Below are positions 7,953-14,041 of a stretch of 14,041 bases of DNA, in pieces. Made by a program: the position numbers and the translations under genes. The stretch is taken from assembly GCA_011192085.1 (NCBI GenBank), contig DUEQ01000412.1, positions 1 to 14,041 of the forward strand. Direction: 5' to 3'. The notes beneath the pieces were generated by a model. The model was not told the origin of the DNA and did not search any database. It was given only the letters and a program-made list of their open reading frames with translations. The stretch's first letter is position 1. Every line of letters begins with the position of its first letter. The DNA comes from Caldilineae bacterium. GTDB taxonomy: Bacteria > Chloroflexota > Anaerolineae > J102.

Positions 7953-9173
7953 TTACGGCTGATTTTGCTGAACGTTGAGCTCGTGCTCCGCGCCCGTTTC
8001 CGAGAAGACGTGCCCGCCGTCGCCCGTGGCCACGAAATAGCAGTAGGTGGTCTGCGCGGGGTAAATGGCGGCTTGGATGGAGGCCAGGCTGGGGTTGGCG
8101 ATGGGGCCGGGAGGCAGGCCCGGGTAAAGATAGGTGTTGTAAGGGGAATTGATCTTGAGATAATCCTCGACGTTGGGCACGGTAGGCCACCAGGTGTCCT
8201 GCTCGGGGTCGTAGCCCATGGCGTATTGAACGGTGGGGTCGGCGGCGAGGTAGCCGAAGACCTCTTTTTCACAGACGGGTCCCAGGCGGTTGAGATAGGT
8301 GGAGGCGATGAGGGAGCGTTCATCATCGCGCGCGGCCTCGCGCTCGACGATGGAGGCCAGGGTGAGAACCTGGAAAAAGGTGCGCCCGCTGGCAGCGATC
8401 GCGTCCCGGTCTTTCTGGGCGATCTTGTCTTCCAGGTTGTCGAACATCTGGCGAAGCGCGTCCGCGGGCGTGGCGTCTTCGGGGAAGCGGTAGGTGTCGG
8501 GGAAGAGGTAGCCTTCGAAGGACGCTCCCGGCGGTTTATCCCGCAGGAGGGGGTAGTCGGGCAGGCCCAGCAGGTTGAGGTCGCCCGAGCGCACCGCGGC
8601 CATGAATTCCGCGTCGTCGAGAACGCCCGCCTCATCCAGCACCTGGGCGATCTCCTCGGCCCGTCGCCCTTCTGGAATACGGACGAGGATGTCTTCGCGG
8701 CGGGCCTGTTGCAGGGCCTCCGCGATCTCGGGCGCGGTCATCGCGGGCGAGAGGATGAATTTACCCGCTTCCAGCTTTTGCTCCAGATTGTTTAGGCGTA
8801 AATAAAGCCGGAACAGACTGGCATCTCTAATCAAGCCCATGGCTTCCAACCGTTCGGAGATGCTGCGGCCCGTTTCGCCCAGCTCGACGCGGAATTCCAC
8901 AGGCTCGCCGTTGGGATCCACTGGCTCGTAGATGGCCTGGCGGTTCATGTTCAGGTAGAACTGGAGGGCCTGGGTCTCGAAGTTGTCGGGGTTGAGGTTC
9001 TTCCAGGCCGCGGTGGCGTTGCGCACCAACCCGGTCTCGGGCCGCTCAGCCTCGTAGGCCGCCATCTGCGCCTGGGTCCAGGCGCGGGCGATGAATCCCA
9101 GCGCCACCATGGTGGCCAGAACGGCGATGAAGAGCAGAAAGCGGGGGAAAGTCTTGACGAGAAGGTCGTGCAT
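7953..9173 (-). CDS. mltG: Endolytic murein transglycosylase MltG
   Basis: MltG is a membrane-anchored lytic enzyme that cuts nascent peptidoglycan strands and releases them from synthesis, setting glycan length. Numbering from ATG 9173 (406 aa), a membrane helix spans about 10-30 and is followed by a linker that is longer than usual, a LysM-like part (about 95-150) and the YceG domain. The catalytic Glu is E277 in LASIVEREA. EGYLFPDTYRF (220-230), DPTVQYAMG and the NSPYNTY..GLPPGPIANP block (from about 343) are all family hallmarks. A TTG at 9185 in frame would add four residues but lies in heptad array 2, so ATG is preferred. Array 2 ends three bases before this ATG, so no Shine-Dalgarno is present. 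The ruvX-mltG pair is conserved in Firmicutes as yrrK-yrrL. Confidence 0.94.
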   Translation of the reverse strand: MHDLLVKTFPRFLLFIAVLATMVALGFIARAWTQAQMAAYEAERPETGLVRNATAAWKNLNPDNFETQALQFYLNMNRQAIYEPVDPNGEPVEFRVELGETGRSISERLEAMGLIRDASLFRLYLRLNNLEQKLEAGKFILSPAMTAPEIAEALQQARREDILVRIPEGRRAEEIAQVLDEAGVLDDAEFMAAVRSGDLNLLGLPDYPLLRDKPPGASFEGYLFPDTYRFPEDATPADALRQMFDNLEDKIAQKDRDAIAASGRTFFQVLTLASIVEREAARDDERSLIASTYLNRLGPVCEKEVFGYLAADPTVQYAMGYDPEQDTWWPTVPNVEDYLKINSPYNTYLYPGLPPGPIANPSLASIQAAIYPAQTTYCYFVATGDGGHVFSETGAEHELNVQQNQP

Positions 9174-9176
9174 AGG

Positions 9177-9225
9177 AATTGCCAATGGCTAATGGTCAAT
9201 GGTCTATCGTCCATCGTCCATCGTC
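9177..9225. repeat. Heptad array 2: seven tandem 7-bp units
   Basis: On the + strand seven contiguous 7-mers are AATTGCC, AATGGCT, AATGGTC, AATGGTC, TATCGTC, CATCGTC and CATCGTC. Neighbouring units differ by no more than two bases, while the two ends share little, so the sequence drifts along the array. The array encodes the last six residues (TMDDGR) and the TAG stop of ruvX (9204-9206) and then fills the whole gap to mltG, leaving three bases before its ATG. Unlike arrays 1 and 3, all units point the same way. Confidence 0.82.
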
Positions 9226-9626
9226 AGATCCAAAAAAGATTGCAGGATGGCGGCGGCAGCGATGGCGTCGTTGGGTTGACGACGGTCTTTTTTGCGGGGT
9301 TTCTCAGCCAGAATCTGGTCGGCCACGAAGGATGAGAGGCGTTCGTCGTGATAGCGCAACGGCAGGTGGAGACGGCGGCGCAGGCGTTCGGCGTATTTGC
9401 GCACCCGTTTGGCCTGGGGGCCTTCACTGCCATCCATGTTCAGGGGCAGCCCCACCAGCAGGGCCTCGGCCCCGACCTCCTGCACGGCCCGGGTGATGGC
9501 CTCGAAGTCCTGCTCCTTGCTGCCGCGAGTGATGACGCGCAGGGGGCGGGCCAGGCGGGCCTGGTCGCTGCCCACAGCCAGGCCAATGCGCCTGTCGCCG
9601 ATGTCCAGGGCCAGCCAGATGGTCAT
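9204..9626 (-). CDS. ruvX: RuvX/YqgF putative Holliday junction resolvase / pre-16S rRNA nuclease
   Basis: This 140-aa RNase H-fold nuclease belongs to the YqgF/RuvX family, linked to 16S rRNA 5'-end maturation and proposed to resolve Holliday junctions. The three acidic active-site residues are D8 in LALDIGDRRIGLA, E95 in YHDERLSS and D120 in PNDAIAAAAIL. LLVGLPLNMDGSEGPQA is the second conserved block. Length is normal. Its ATG overlaps the TGA of the J-domain gene as ATGA (9623-9626), so the two are translationally coupled. The last six residues and the stop codon come from heptad array 2, so the native stop may have been replaced by the repeat. Confidence 0.94.
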   Translation of the reverse strand: MTIWLALDIGDRRIGLAVGSDQARLARPLRVITRGSKEQDFEAITRAVQEVGAEALLVGLPLNMDGSEGPQAKRVRKYAERLRRRLHLPLRYHDERLSSFVADQILAEKPRKKDRRQPNDAIAAAAILQSFLDLTMDDGR

Positions 9627-11197
9627 TCCTTGTACACGCGCACGATGATGCGGGAGGGGAGATGGGGCAGGGTTTTGATCCAGGAGGGGGCGAGGATGAT
9701 GTTGGGGGGGCGGGCCAGGTCGAATGTGTCCATCAAGAGCTGTTCTGCTGTGTCCACAGGCGCGCCCGCCAGCACGGCCCGCACATCGCCCGGCTCGATG
9801 GGCTTGATGGCTTCGCCGCGGGCGGTCATGGTGAAATTAACGAACTCATCGCCAAAGAGGGTGAACTGGGGATCGCCGGTCTGGATGGTCTCCTCCAGCA
9901 GGTGTACATCCTCTGGGACCGATTCGCGCAACGAGCGTTCCGCGAGTTGGCGAGCGCCGTCGAGATCGATGGCGAGGCCACGGGCCAGCAATTGCAGTTG
10001 CAAGCCCAGCTCATCCGCGTGCTCGCCCGAAAAGCGGTCGTAGGTCTCGGCCAAGACAAAGGTTTGCACGGTCTCGGGGGGGATGTATTCGCCCGGACGC
10101 AGGTTCTCGCCCAGCTTGATGTAGGCTTGCTGCTGGAGCTGGGCCAGGAGTTCGTTCTTCAGTCTGTCCTTGTCCTCCTGGGTCACCGTGGCGACGCGCT
10201 CCACCGTGCCCCCCTCCGTATTGAAGGGATTGCTCACTCGCAGGCTGATGTTGAGCGGACCTTCGATCTCATTGATGGTGAGCGCGGGCACGTTGCCGAT
10301 GAGGCCCGGCTCAACTGCTTCGATCTGGACCTGAACCTGCCGACCCACGCCCGCGGGCACGGTCACCTCGTCCAGGGTGCGGAAGCGCACGTTTTCGCCG
10401 AAGGTGGTGCGCACGATGGCGCCTTCCGGGACGATGATCTCTCGGCTGGTTTTGTTGATAAAGGTCGCGATGCCGGTGGCCTTGCCCACGGGAGCGTCAT
10501 CCAGCCCGGTGGTGGGAGTCGTGCCGTAACCCTCCACCCGGGCCTGGACCACCCTGGCTGGCGCGAGCATGTTCAGGTAGTCGGGCTCCTCGATGCCCGT
10601 ACGCGCGGCCAGCTCCACCGAGCTGATGACCGTGGTGCGGGCAGGGATGAGGGTGACCGTGGCCTGGGGCAGCAGATACCAGGTGACGCCCAGGAGCATG
10701 AGGGCCACGAGGCCGATGAAGGCCACATAGACCAGTCCCCGCAGCCAGGATCGATCCTTTTTGGCCCGCGGCTCGCCCCACAGCACCGTCCCCTCGGGTT
10801 GGGTGACGATGGCGGGCGCGCGCTGCACTGCGGTCCCGCCGGGTGGCGCTGGGATGTAGGCCGGGCGTATTTTATGGGGTGGGGGCAGGGGCGGTTCGGG
10901 ACGGGGCCAGCGCCAGCGTCGCCGCGCGGCCTCCTCCGATTTGTATGTGGGGATGCGGGCCTTTTTGGCGAAGTCGTGGATATCCTTATCCCGGGTCGCC
11001 AGCCCGATCTGCACGCTCGCGTTATCCGCGGCCTGACGCAGCGCCTTGAGCCGGGGCAGATGCGCGAAGTTGTCCGCGTCGTCGGGGAGGAGGAAGAGCA
11101 GCCGCGCACCGGGCTCCGCGCGCAAAACCGCGAGCCGGGCCTTGGCCACGGTCGCGGGCGGGGTGAGCGGGATGGTTTGGATTTCGAGTTGAGGCAT
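9623..11197 (-). CDS. Single-pass membrane protein with baseplate-J-like domain
   Basis: The 524-aa protein (from ATG 11197) has three parts. Residues about 1-95 alternate hydrophobic strands and helices (LLFLLPDDAD; VQIGLATRDKDI; ARIPTYKSEEAA) and look like a small Rossmann-like domain in the cytoplasm. A basic, Pro-rich linker leads to one membrane helix at about 153-176. The rest should be outside: strands with TVTLIPARTTV, then a baseplate J/gp47-like block (about 230-320; ATFINKTSREIIVPEGAIVRT through VEPGLIGNVPA). This architecture is known in Chloroflexota and some other Gram-positive-type bacteria; its function is not established. No phage genes are present. It lies between alaS and ruvX and overlaps ruvX by 4 nt. 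An ATG at 11224 would add nine residues, but they are encoded by heptad array 3, so I prefer 11197. Confidence 0.85.
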   Translation of the reverse strand: MPQLEIQTIPLTPPATVAKARLAVLRAEPGARLLFLLPDDADNFAHLPRLKALRQAADNASVQIGLATRDKDIHDFAKKARIPTYKSEEAARRRWRWPRPEPPLPPPHKIRPAYIPAPPGGTAVQRAPAIVTQPEGTVLWGEPRAKKDRSWLRGLVYVAFIGLVALMLLGVTWYLLPQATVTLIPARTTVISSVELAARTGIEEPDYLNMLAPARVVQARVEGYGTTPTTGLDDAPVGKATGIATFINKTSREIIVPEGAIVRTTFGENVRFRTLDEVTVPAGVGRQVQVQIEAVEPGLIGNVPALTINEIEGPLNISLRVSNPFNTEGGTVERVATVTQEDKDRLKNELLAQLQQQAYIKLGENLRPGEYIPPETVQTFVLAETYDRFSGEHADELGLQLQLLARGLAIDLDGARQLAERSLRESVPEDVHLLEETIQTGDPQFTLFGDEFVNFTMTARGEAIKPIEPGDVRAVLAGAPVDTAEQLLMDTFDLARPPNIILAPSWIKTLPHLPSRIIVRVYKE

Positions 11198-11208
11198 CAG
11201 GTTTGGTG

Positions 11209-11288
11209 AACAGTCACCAGTCATCAGTAATCAGTCATTAGGGGGCAACATGCAAACTGATTACTGAATGCTGATCACCGATTACTTC
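11209..11288. repeat. Heptad array 3: two opposed blocks of 7-bp units
   Basis: On the + strand AACAGTC, ACCAGTC, ATCAGTA and ATCAGTC run from 11209 to 11236. After an 18-nt spacer, AACTGAT, TACTGAA, TGCTGAT and CACCGAT run from 11255 to 11282, a partial unit following. The second block is the reverse-complement type of the first. TCAGTAATCAGT (11224-11235) and ACTGATTACTGA (11256-11267) form a perfect 12-bp inverted repeat with a 20-nt loop. No T-run follows either arm, so it is not an intrinsic terminator. The alaS TAA stop (11282-11284) lies in the last units, and an alternative ATG for the next gene (11224) in the first. Confidence 0.82.
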
Positions 11289-13981
11289 TCCAATTGACTC
11301 GCCACGATCTTATAGGCAGCGTCCAGGGCCTCGGCCAGCTTCGAGGTCTCTCGACCTCCCGCCTGAGCCATGTTGGGGCGACCGCCGCCGCCACCGCCGA
11401 TGATGGGAGCCAGGGCTTTGACGATGTTCCCGGCGTGGACGCCCTTCTCCACGACGTCTGGCGTGGCCGCGGCAATGAGCATGGGTTTGTCGTTGATGAT
11501 CGCACCCAACACGACGACGCCCGAGCCCAGTTTGTTCCGCAAGTCGTCGGCCAGACGCCGCATCTCGTCCACGCTGGCCGCGTCCACCTTCAGGGCCAGC
11601 ACTTTCACGCCCGCGATCTCGCGCGCGGCGTCGGTCATCTGCCGGGCCTGCTGACTGAGGACCTGTTGGCGCAGCTTCTGTACCTCGCGCTGGAGCTGAG
11701 TCACCTGCTCCTTCAGGTCGGACGCCTTCTGCACCAGGTTCTCCACGGGCGTGTGGAGGGCGCGAGCAGCTTGATTGAGGATGTCCAGCCGCGCTTCGAT
11801 GTAGCGCACGGCCTCGCGACCAGTCAAGGCCTCGATGCGGCGTACGCCCCGGCCGGTGGAGCCTTCGCTGACGATGAGGAAGGGGCCGATCTCCGAGGTG
11901 CGCTGCACGTGGGTGCCGCCGCACAGCTCATAGCTGCTGAACTTCTCATCGCCCAGAGAGACGGTGCGTACGATGTCGCCATACTTCTCCCCGAACAGGG
12001 CCGTGGCCCCCTCGCTGATGGCTTCGTCCAGCTTTTTGTACTGAATACGCACGGGATAATCGGCCAGGATGGCCTCGTTGACCGTGGTCTCGATCTTTTT
12101 GATTTCCTCTTCCGTGAGGGGTTTGTCGTAGGTGAAGTCGAAGCGCAGGCGGTCGGGCGCGACCAGGGAGCCCGCCTGATGCACGTGCTCGCCCAGATAC
12201 ATGCGTAAAGCCCGATGCAGCAGGTGGGTGGCCGTGTGATTGCGCATGATGTCCCAGCGGCGCTCCGCGTCCACGGCCGCGGTGACCTGGTCCCCCACAT
12301 GGAGCTCGCCCGATTCAACCACCGCCTCGTGCACGATCATGCTGCTGACCGGGCGGCGCACATCCTCGACCTGGGCCCGTCCATCGGACCCCTCGATGAC
12401 GCCGGTGTCGCTGACCTGGCCGCCCGCTTCCACGTAGAAGGGAGTCTCGGCCAGGACGATTTCGACCTTCTCCCCGGCGCGAGCCCCATCCACCAGCTCG
12501 CCCTCTTTGATGATGGCCGCGATGCGGGTGTGGCGGGTCATGCCGGCATAGGGGTCGTAGAGGACGCCTTCGGGCGGCAGCAGGCCCTTGCCCTCCAGGT
12601 TGGGTAGCAGCGCGGCGTAGAAGTCCGCGTCCACCCCGTATTGGGCTTGGCTGATCTTGCCCTGGCTGATCTCGCGATGACGGCGGTCCGCCTGGCGATA
12701 CCCTTCCTCGTCCACCTCATAGCCCCGTTCGTTACAGATGTCGCGGGTGACCTCGAAGGGGAGGCCGTAGGTGGATTTGAGTTTGAACGCGATCTCGCCC
12801 GGCAGCACCTGTTCCCCCCGGGCGTCTAGCTCGGCCAGGGCCTCATCCAGGATCTGCAAGGCCCGGCCCAGCGTATGGATAAATTGCTCTTCCTCCAGGG
12901 TGACGGTGCGGCGGATGAGCTCTTGCCGCTCCACCAGCTCGGGATAGACGCCGCCCATCTTAGCCGCGACCGCGTCCGTGATATGATGGAGGAAGGGTTG
13001 GGTGAGTCCGATCTTGCGGCCAAAGCGATGCGCGCGGCGGATGACCATGCGCAGCACGTAGCCCCGGCCCGCGGGTCCGGGCCGCACGCCGTCTGCGATG
13101 AGGAACGCGGCCGCGCGGGCGTGGTCCGCGATGACCCGATAGCTGACGATGTGCTGTTTCCGCTGCGCGTCGCTGTGCCCGGTCAGCTCCTGCACTCGGT
13201 CCATGATGGGCAGGAAGAGGTCGGTGTCGTAGTTGATGGGCGTGTTCTGGATGACGCTGACAATGCGCTCCAGGCCCATGCCCGTGTCCACGCCCGGTTT
13301 GGGCAGGGGCGTGCGCGCGCCATCTGCGTCCTGGTTGAATTGCATGAACACGAGGTTCCACACCTCCAACCAGCGATCGCATCCGTTGTCTAGCAGCACC
13401 GAGCAGTTGGGGTCGCCGCAGGTGCAGGCTTCTGGCCCCCAGTCGTAGTGGATCTCACTGGTGGGACCGCAGGGCCCGACATCGCCCATGGCCCAGAAGT
13501 TGGTTTTGTCGCCCATGCGATAGACGCGCTCGGGCGCGATGCCAAGCTGTTTCGTCCAGATGTCGTAGGCTTCGTCATCCGAGGTGTGGACAGTATAGTA
13601 AAGGCGGTCGGGGTCCAGCCCCAGACGGTCCACCAGGAATTCGTAGGCAAAGTGGATCGCGCCCTCTTTGAAGTAATCGCCAAAACTGAAGTTGCCCAGC
13701 ATCTCGAAGAAGGTGTGATGCCTGGGCGACGGGCCCACGTTTTCCAGATCGTTGTGCTTGCCCGAGACGCGCATACATTTTTGGCAAGTGGTCGCGCGCT
13801 GATAAGGTCGATGTTCCAGGCCCAGAAACACGTCCTTGAACTGGACCATGCCCGCGTTGGTCAGCAGCAGGGTGGGATCATTGTGGGGGATGAGGGAGGA
13901 GCTGGGGACGCGGGTGTGGCCCTGTGCTTCGAAGTAGCTGAGGAAGGCTTCGCGGATGGCTTCGCTGGTTTTGGGTGTCAT
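11282..13981 (-). CDS. alaS: Alanyl-tRNA synthetase
   Basis: AlaS charges tRNA-Ala in the cytoplasm and clears mischarged Ser/Gly-tRNA-Ala. From ATG 13981 the protein has 899 aa, a full bacterial length. The class II catalytic core opens with the usual REAFLSYFEAQGHTRVPSSSLIP and LLLTNAGMVQFKDVFLG; GMGLERI marks motif 3. The editing domain has zinc ligands in HTATH (582-586) and CGGTH (687-691). A coiled coil (about 735-785) leads to the C-Ala/DHHA1 domain with GGGGGGRPNMAQAGG (863-877). An insert in the core has cysteines 186, 188, 193 and 201, a possible metal site seen in some phyla; the usual GPCGPCSE reads GPCGPTSE. A TTG at 13990 would add three residues. It heads the group that includes ruvX and mltG. 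Confidence 0.98.
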   Translation of the reverse strand: MTPKTSEAIREAFLSYFEAQGHTRVPSSSLIPHNDPTLLLTNAGMVQFKDVFLGLEHRPYQRATTCQKCMRVSGKHNDLENVGPSPRHHTFFEMLGNFSFGDYFKEGAIHFAYEFLVDRLGLDPDRLYYTVHTSDDEAYDIWTKQLGIAPERVYRMGDKTNFWAMGDVGPCGPTSEIHYDWGPEACTCGDPNCSVLLDNGCDRWLEVWNLVFMQFNQDADGARTPLPKPGVDTGMGLERIVSVIQNTPINYDTDLFLPIMDRVQELTGHSDAQRKQHIVSYRVIADHARAAAFLIADGVRPGPAGRGYVLRMVIRRAHRFGRKIGLTQPFLHHITDAVAAKMGGVYPELVERQELIRRTVTLEEEQFIHTLGRALQILDEALAELDARGEQVLPGEIAFKLKSTYGLPFEVTRDICNERGYEVDEEGYRQADRRHREISQGKISQAQYGVDADFYAALLPNLEGKGLLPPEGVLYDPYAGMTRHTRIAAIIKEGELVDGARAGEKVEIVLAETPFYVEAGGQVSDTGVIEGSDGRAQVEDVRRPVSSMIVHEAVVESGELHVGDQVTAAVDAERRWDIMRNHTATHLLHRALRMYLGEHVHQAGSLVAPDRLRFDFTYDKPLTEEEIKKIETTVNEAILADYPVRIQYKKLDEAISEGATALFGEKYGDIVRTVSLGDEKFSSYELCGGTHVQRTSEIGPFLIVSEGSTGRGVRRIEALTGREAVRYIEARLDILNQAARALHTPVENLVQKASDLKEQVTQLQREVQKLRQQVLSQQARQMTDAAREIAGVKVLALKVDAASVDEMRRLADDLRNKLGSGVVVLGAIINDKPMLIAAATPDVVEKGVHAGNIVKALAPIIGGGGGGRPNMAQAGGRETSKLAEALDAAYKIVASQLEK

Positions 13982-13991
13982 GGCGATCAAA

Positions 13992-14026
13992 ATGAAAACA
14001 GAAAATGGCAGTGGATTGAATGAAAA
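13992..14026. other. A-rich leader of alaS with possible weak 7-bp phasing
   Basis: The 60 bases before alaS hold ATGAAAA at 13992-13998 and 14020-14026 and CAGAAAA at 13999-14005, all in one 7-base phase, with two unrelated 7-mers between. This could be a decayed fourth heptad array or chance in A-rich DNA. No promoter, ribosome site or leader RNA can be seen before the window ends. Confidence 0.25.
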
Positions 14027-14041
14027 CTTCTCGGTATGTCA

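Noticed and set aside
9177..9225. Possible CRISPR array
   Set aside because: The units are 7 bases and contiguous with no spacers, and no cas gene is present.
9623..11197. Prophage or tail-like injection system because of the baseplate-J domain
   Set aside because: No other tail, capsid, integrase or AAA genes are near; the protein has a membrane helix and lies in a housekeeping gene group.
9662..11209. Long + strand open frame of 515 codons opposite the J-domain gene
   Set aside because: It mirrors the J-domain gene almost exactly, its composition is rich in G, H, D and Q as expected of an antisense frame, and it has no motif.
11224..11267. Intrinsic terminator after alaS
   Set aside because: The 12-bp hairpin is AT-rich and no T-run follows on either strand.
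13982..14041. T-box or other leader riboswitch for alaS
   Set aside because: Only about 60 bases of leader are in the window and no specifier stem or antiterminator is visible.

Overview
The window is about 14 kb of GC-rich bacterial chromosome carrying ten readable genes and very little intergenic DNA. One gene at the left edge (59-1609) is on the + strand; everything else is on the - strand. Protein style (RlmN, AlaS with a Cys-rich insert, a membrane-anchored baseplate-J-domain protein next to ruvX and mltG), high GC, scarce Shine-Dalgarno sites and short heptameric intergenic repeats suggest a member of the Chloroflexota, perhaps Anaerolineae or a relative. That assignment is inference from general knowledge, not from a search.

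Left part: an ATPase of a nucleoside/BMP-type ABC importer ends at 1609 and abuts, with no base between the stop codons, the 3' end of rlmN (1610-2719, -). Reading leftwards on the - strand, one group is recJ (3899-5638), a two-helix membrane microprotein (3665-3886), a HAD-IIA phosphatase (2756-3547) and rlmN. A good sigma70-type promoter (5676-5705) precedes recJ; its -10 box overlaps the upstream ATG, so the likely start is a TTG with a clear ribosome site.

Right part: a second - strand group begins with alaS (11282-13981) and continues through a baseplate-J-domain membrane protein (9623-11197), ruvX (9204-9626), mltG (7953-9173), a compact substrate-binding lipoprotein (7054-7938) and a GT4/GT5-like glycosyltransferase (5847-7040). 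A hairpin with a T-run (5797-5832) closes it. The alaS-ruvX-mltG order is also known from Firmicutes; here the J-domain, lipoprotein and glycosyltransferase genes give it a cell-envelope flavour.

The most unusual signal is a set of three short arrays with a 7-base period (3618-3671, 9177-9225, 11209-11288). Each has a different unit sequence, yet each begins at the stop codon of the gene upstream of it (small membrane gene, ruvX, alaS). Two are built as inverted arms, and one supplies the last six codons and stop of ruvX. No phage, IS, CRISPR, tRNA or rRNA was seen, and no gene-free stretch exceeds about 210 bases.
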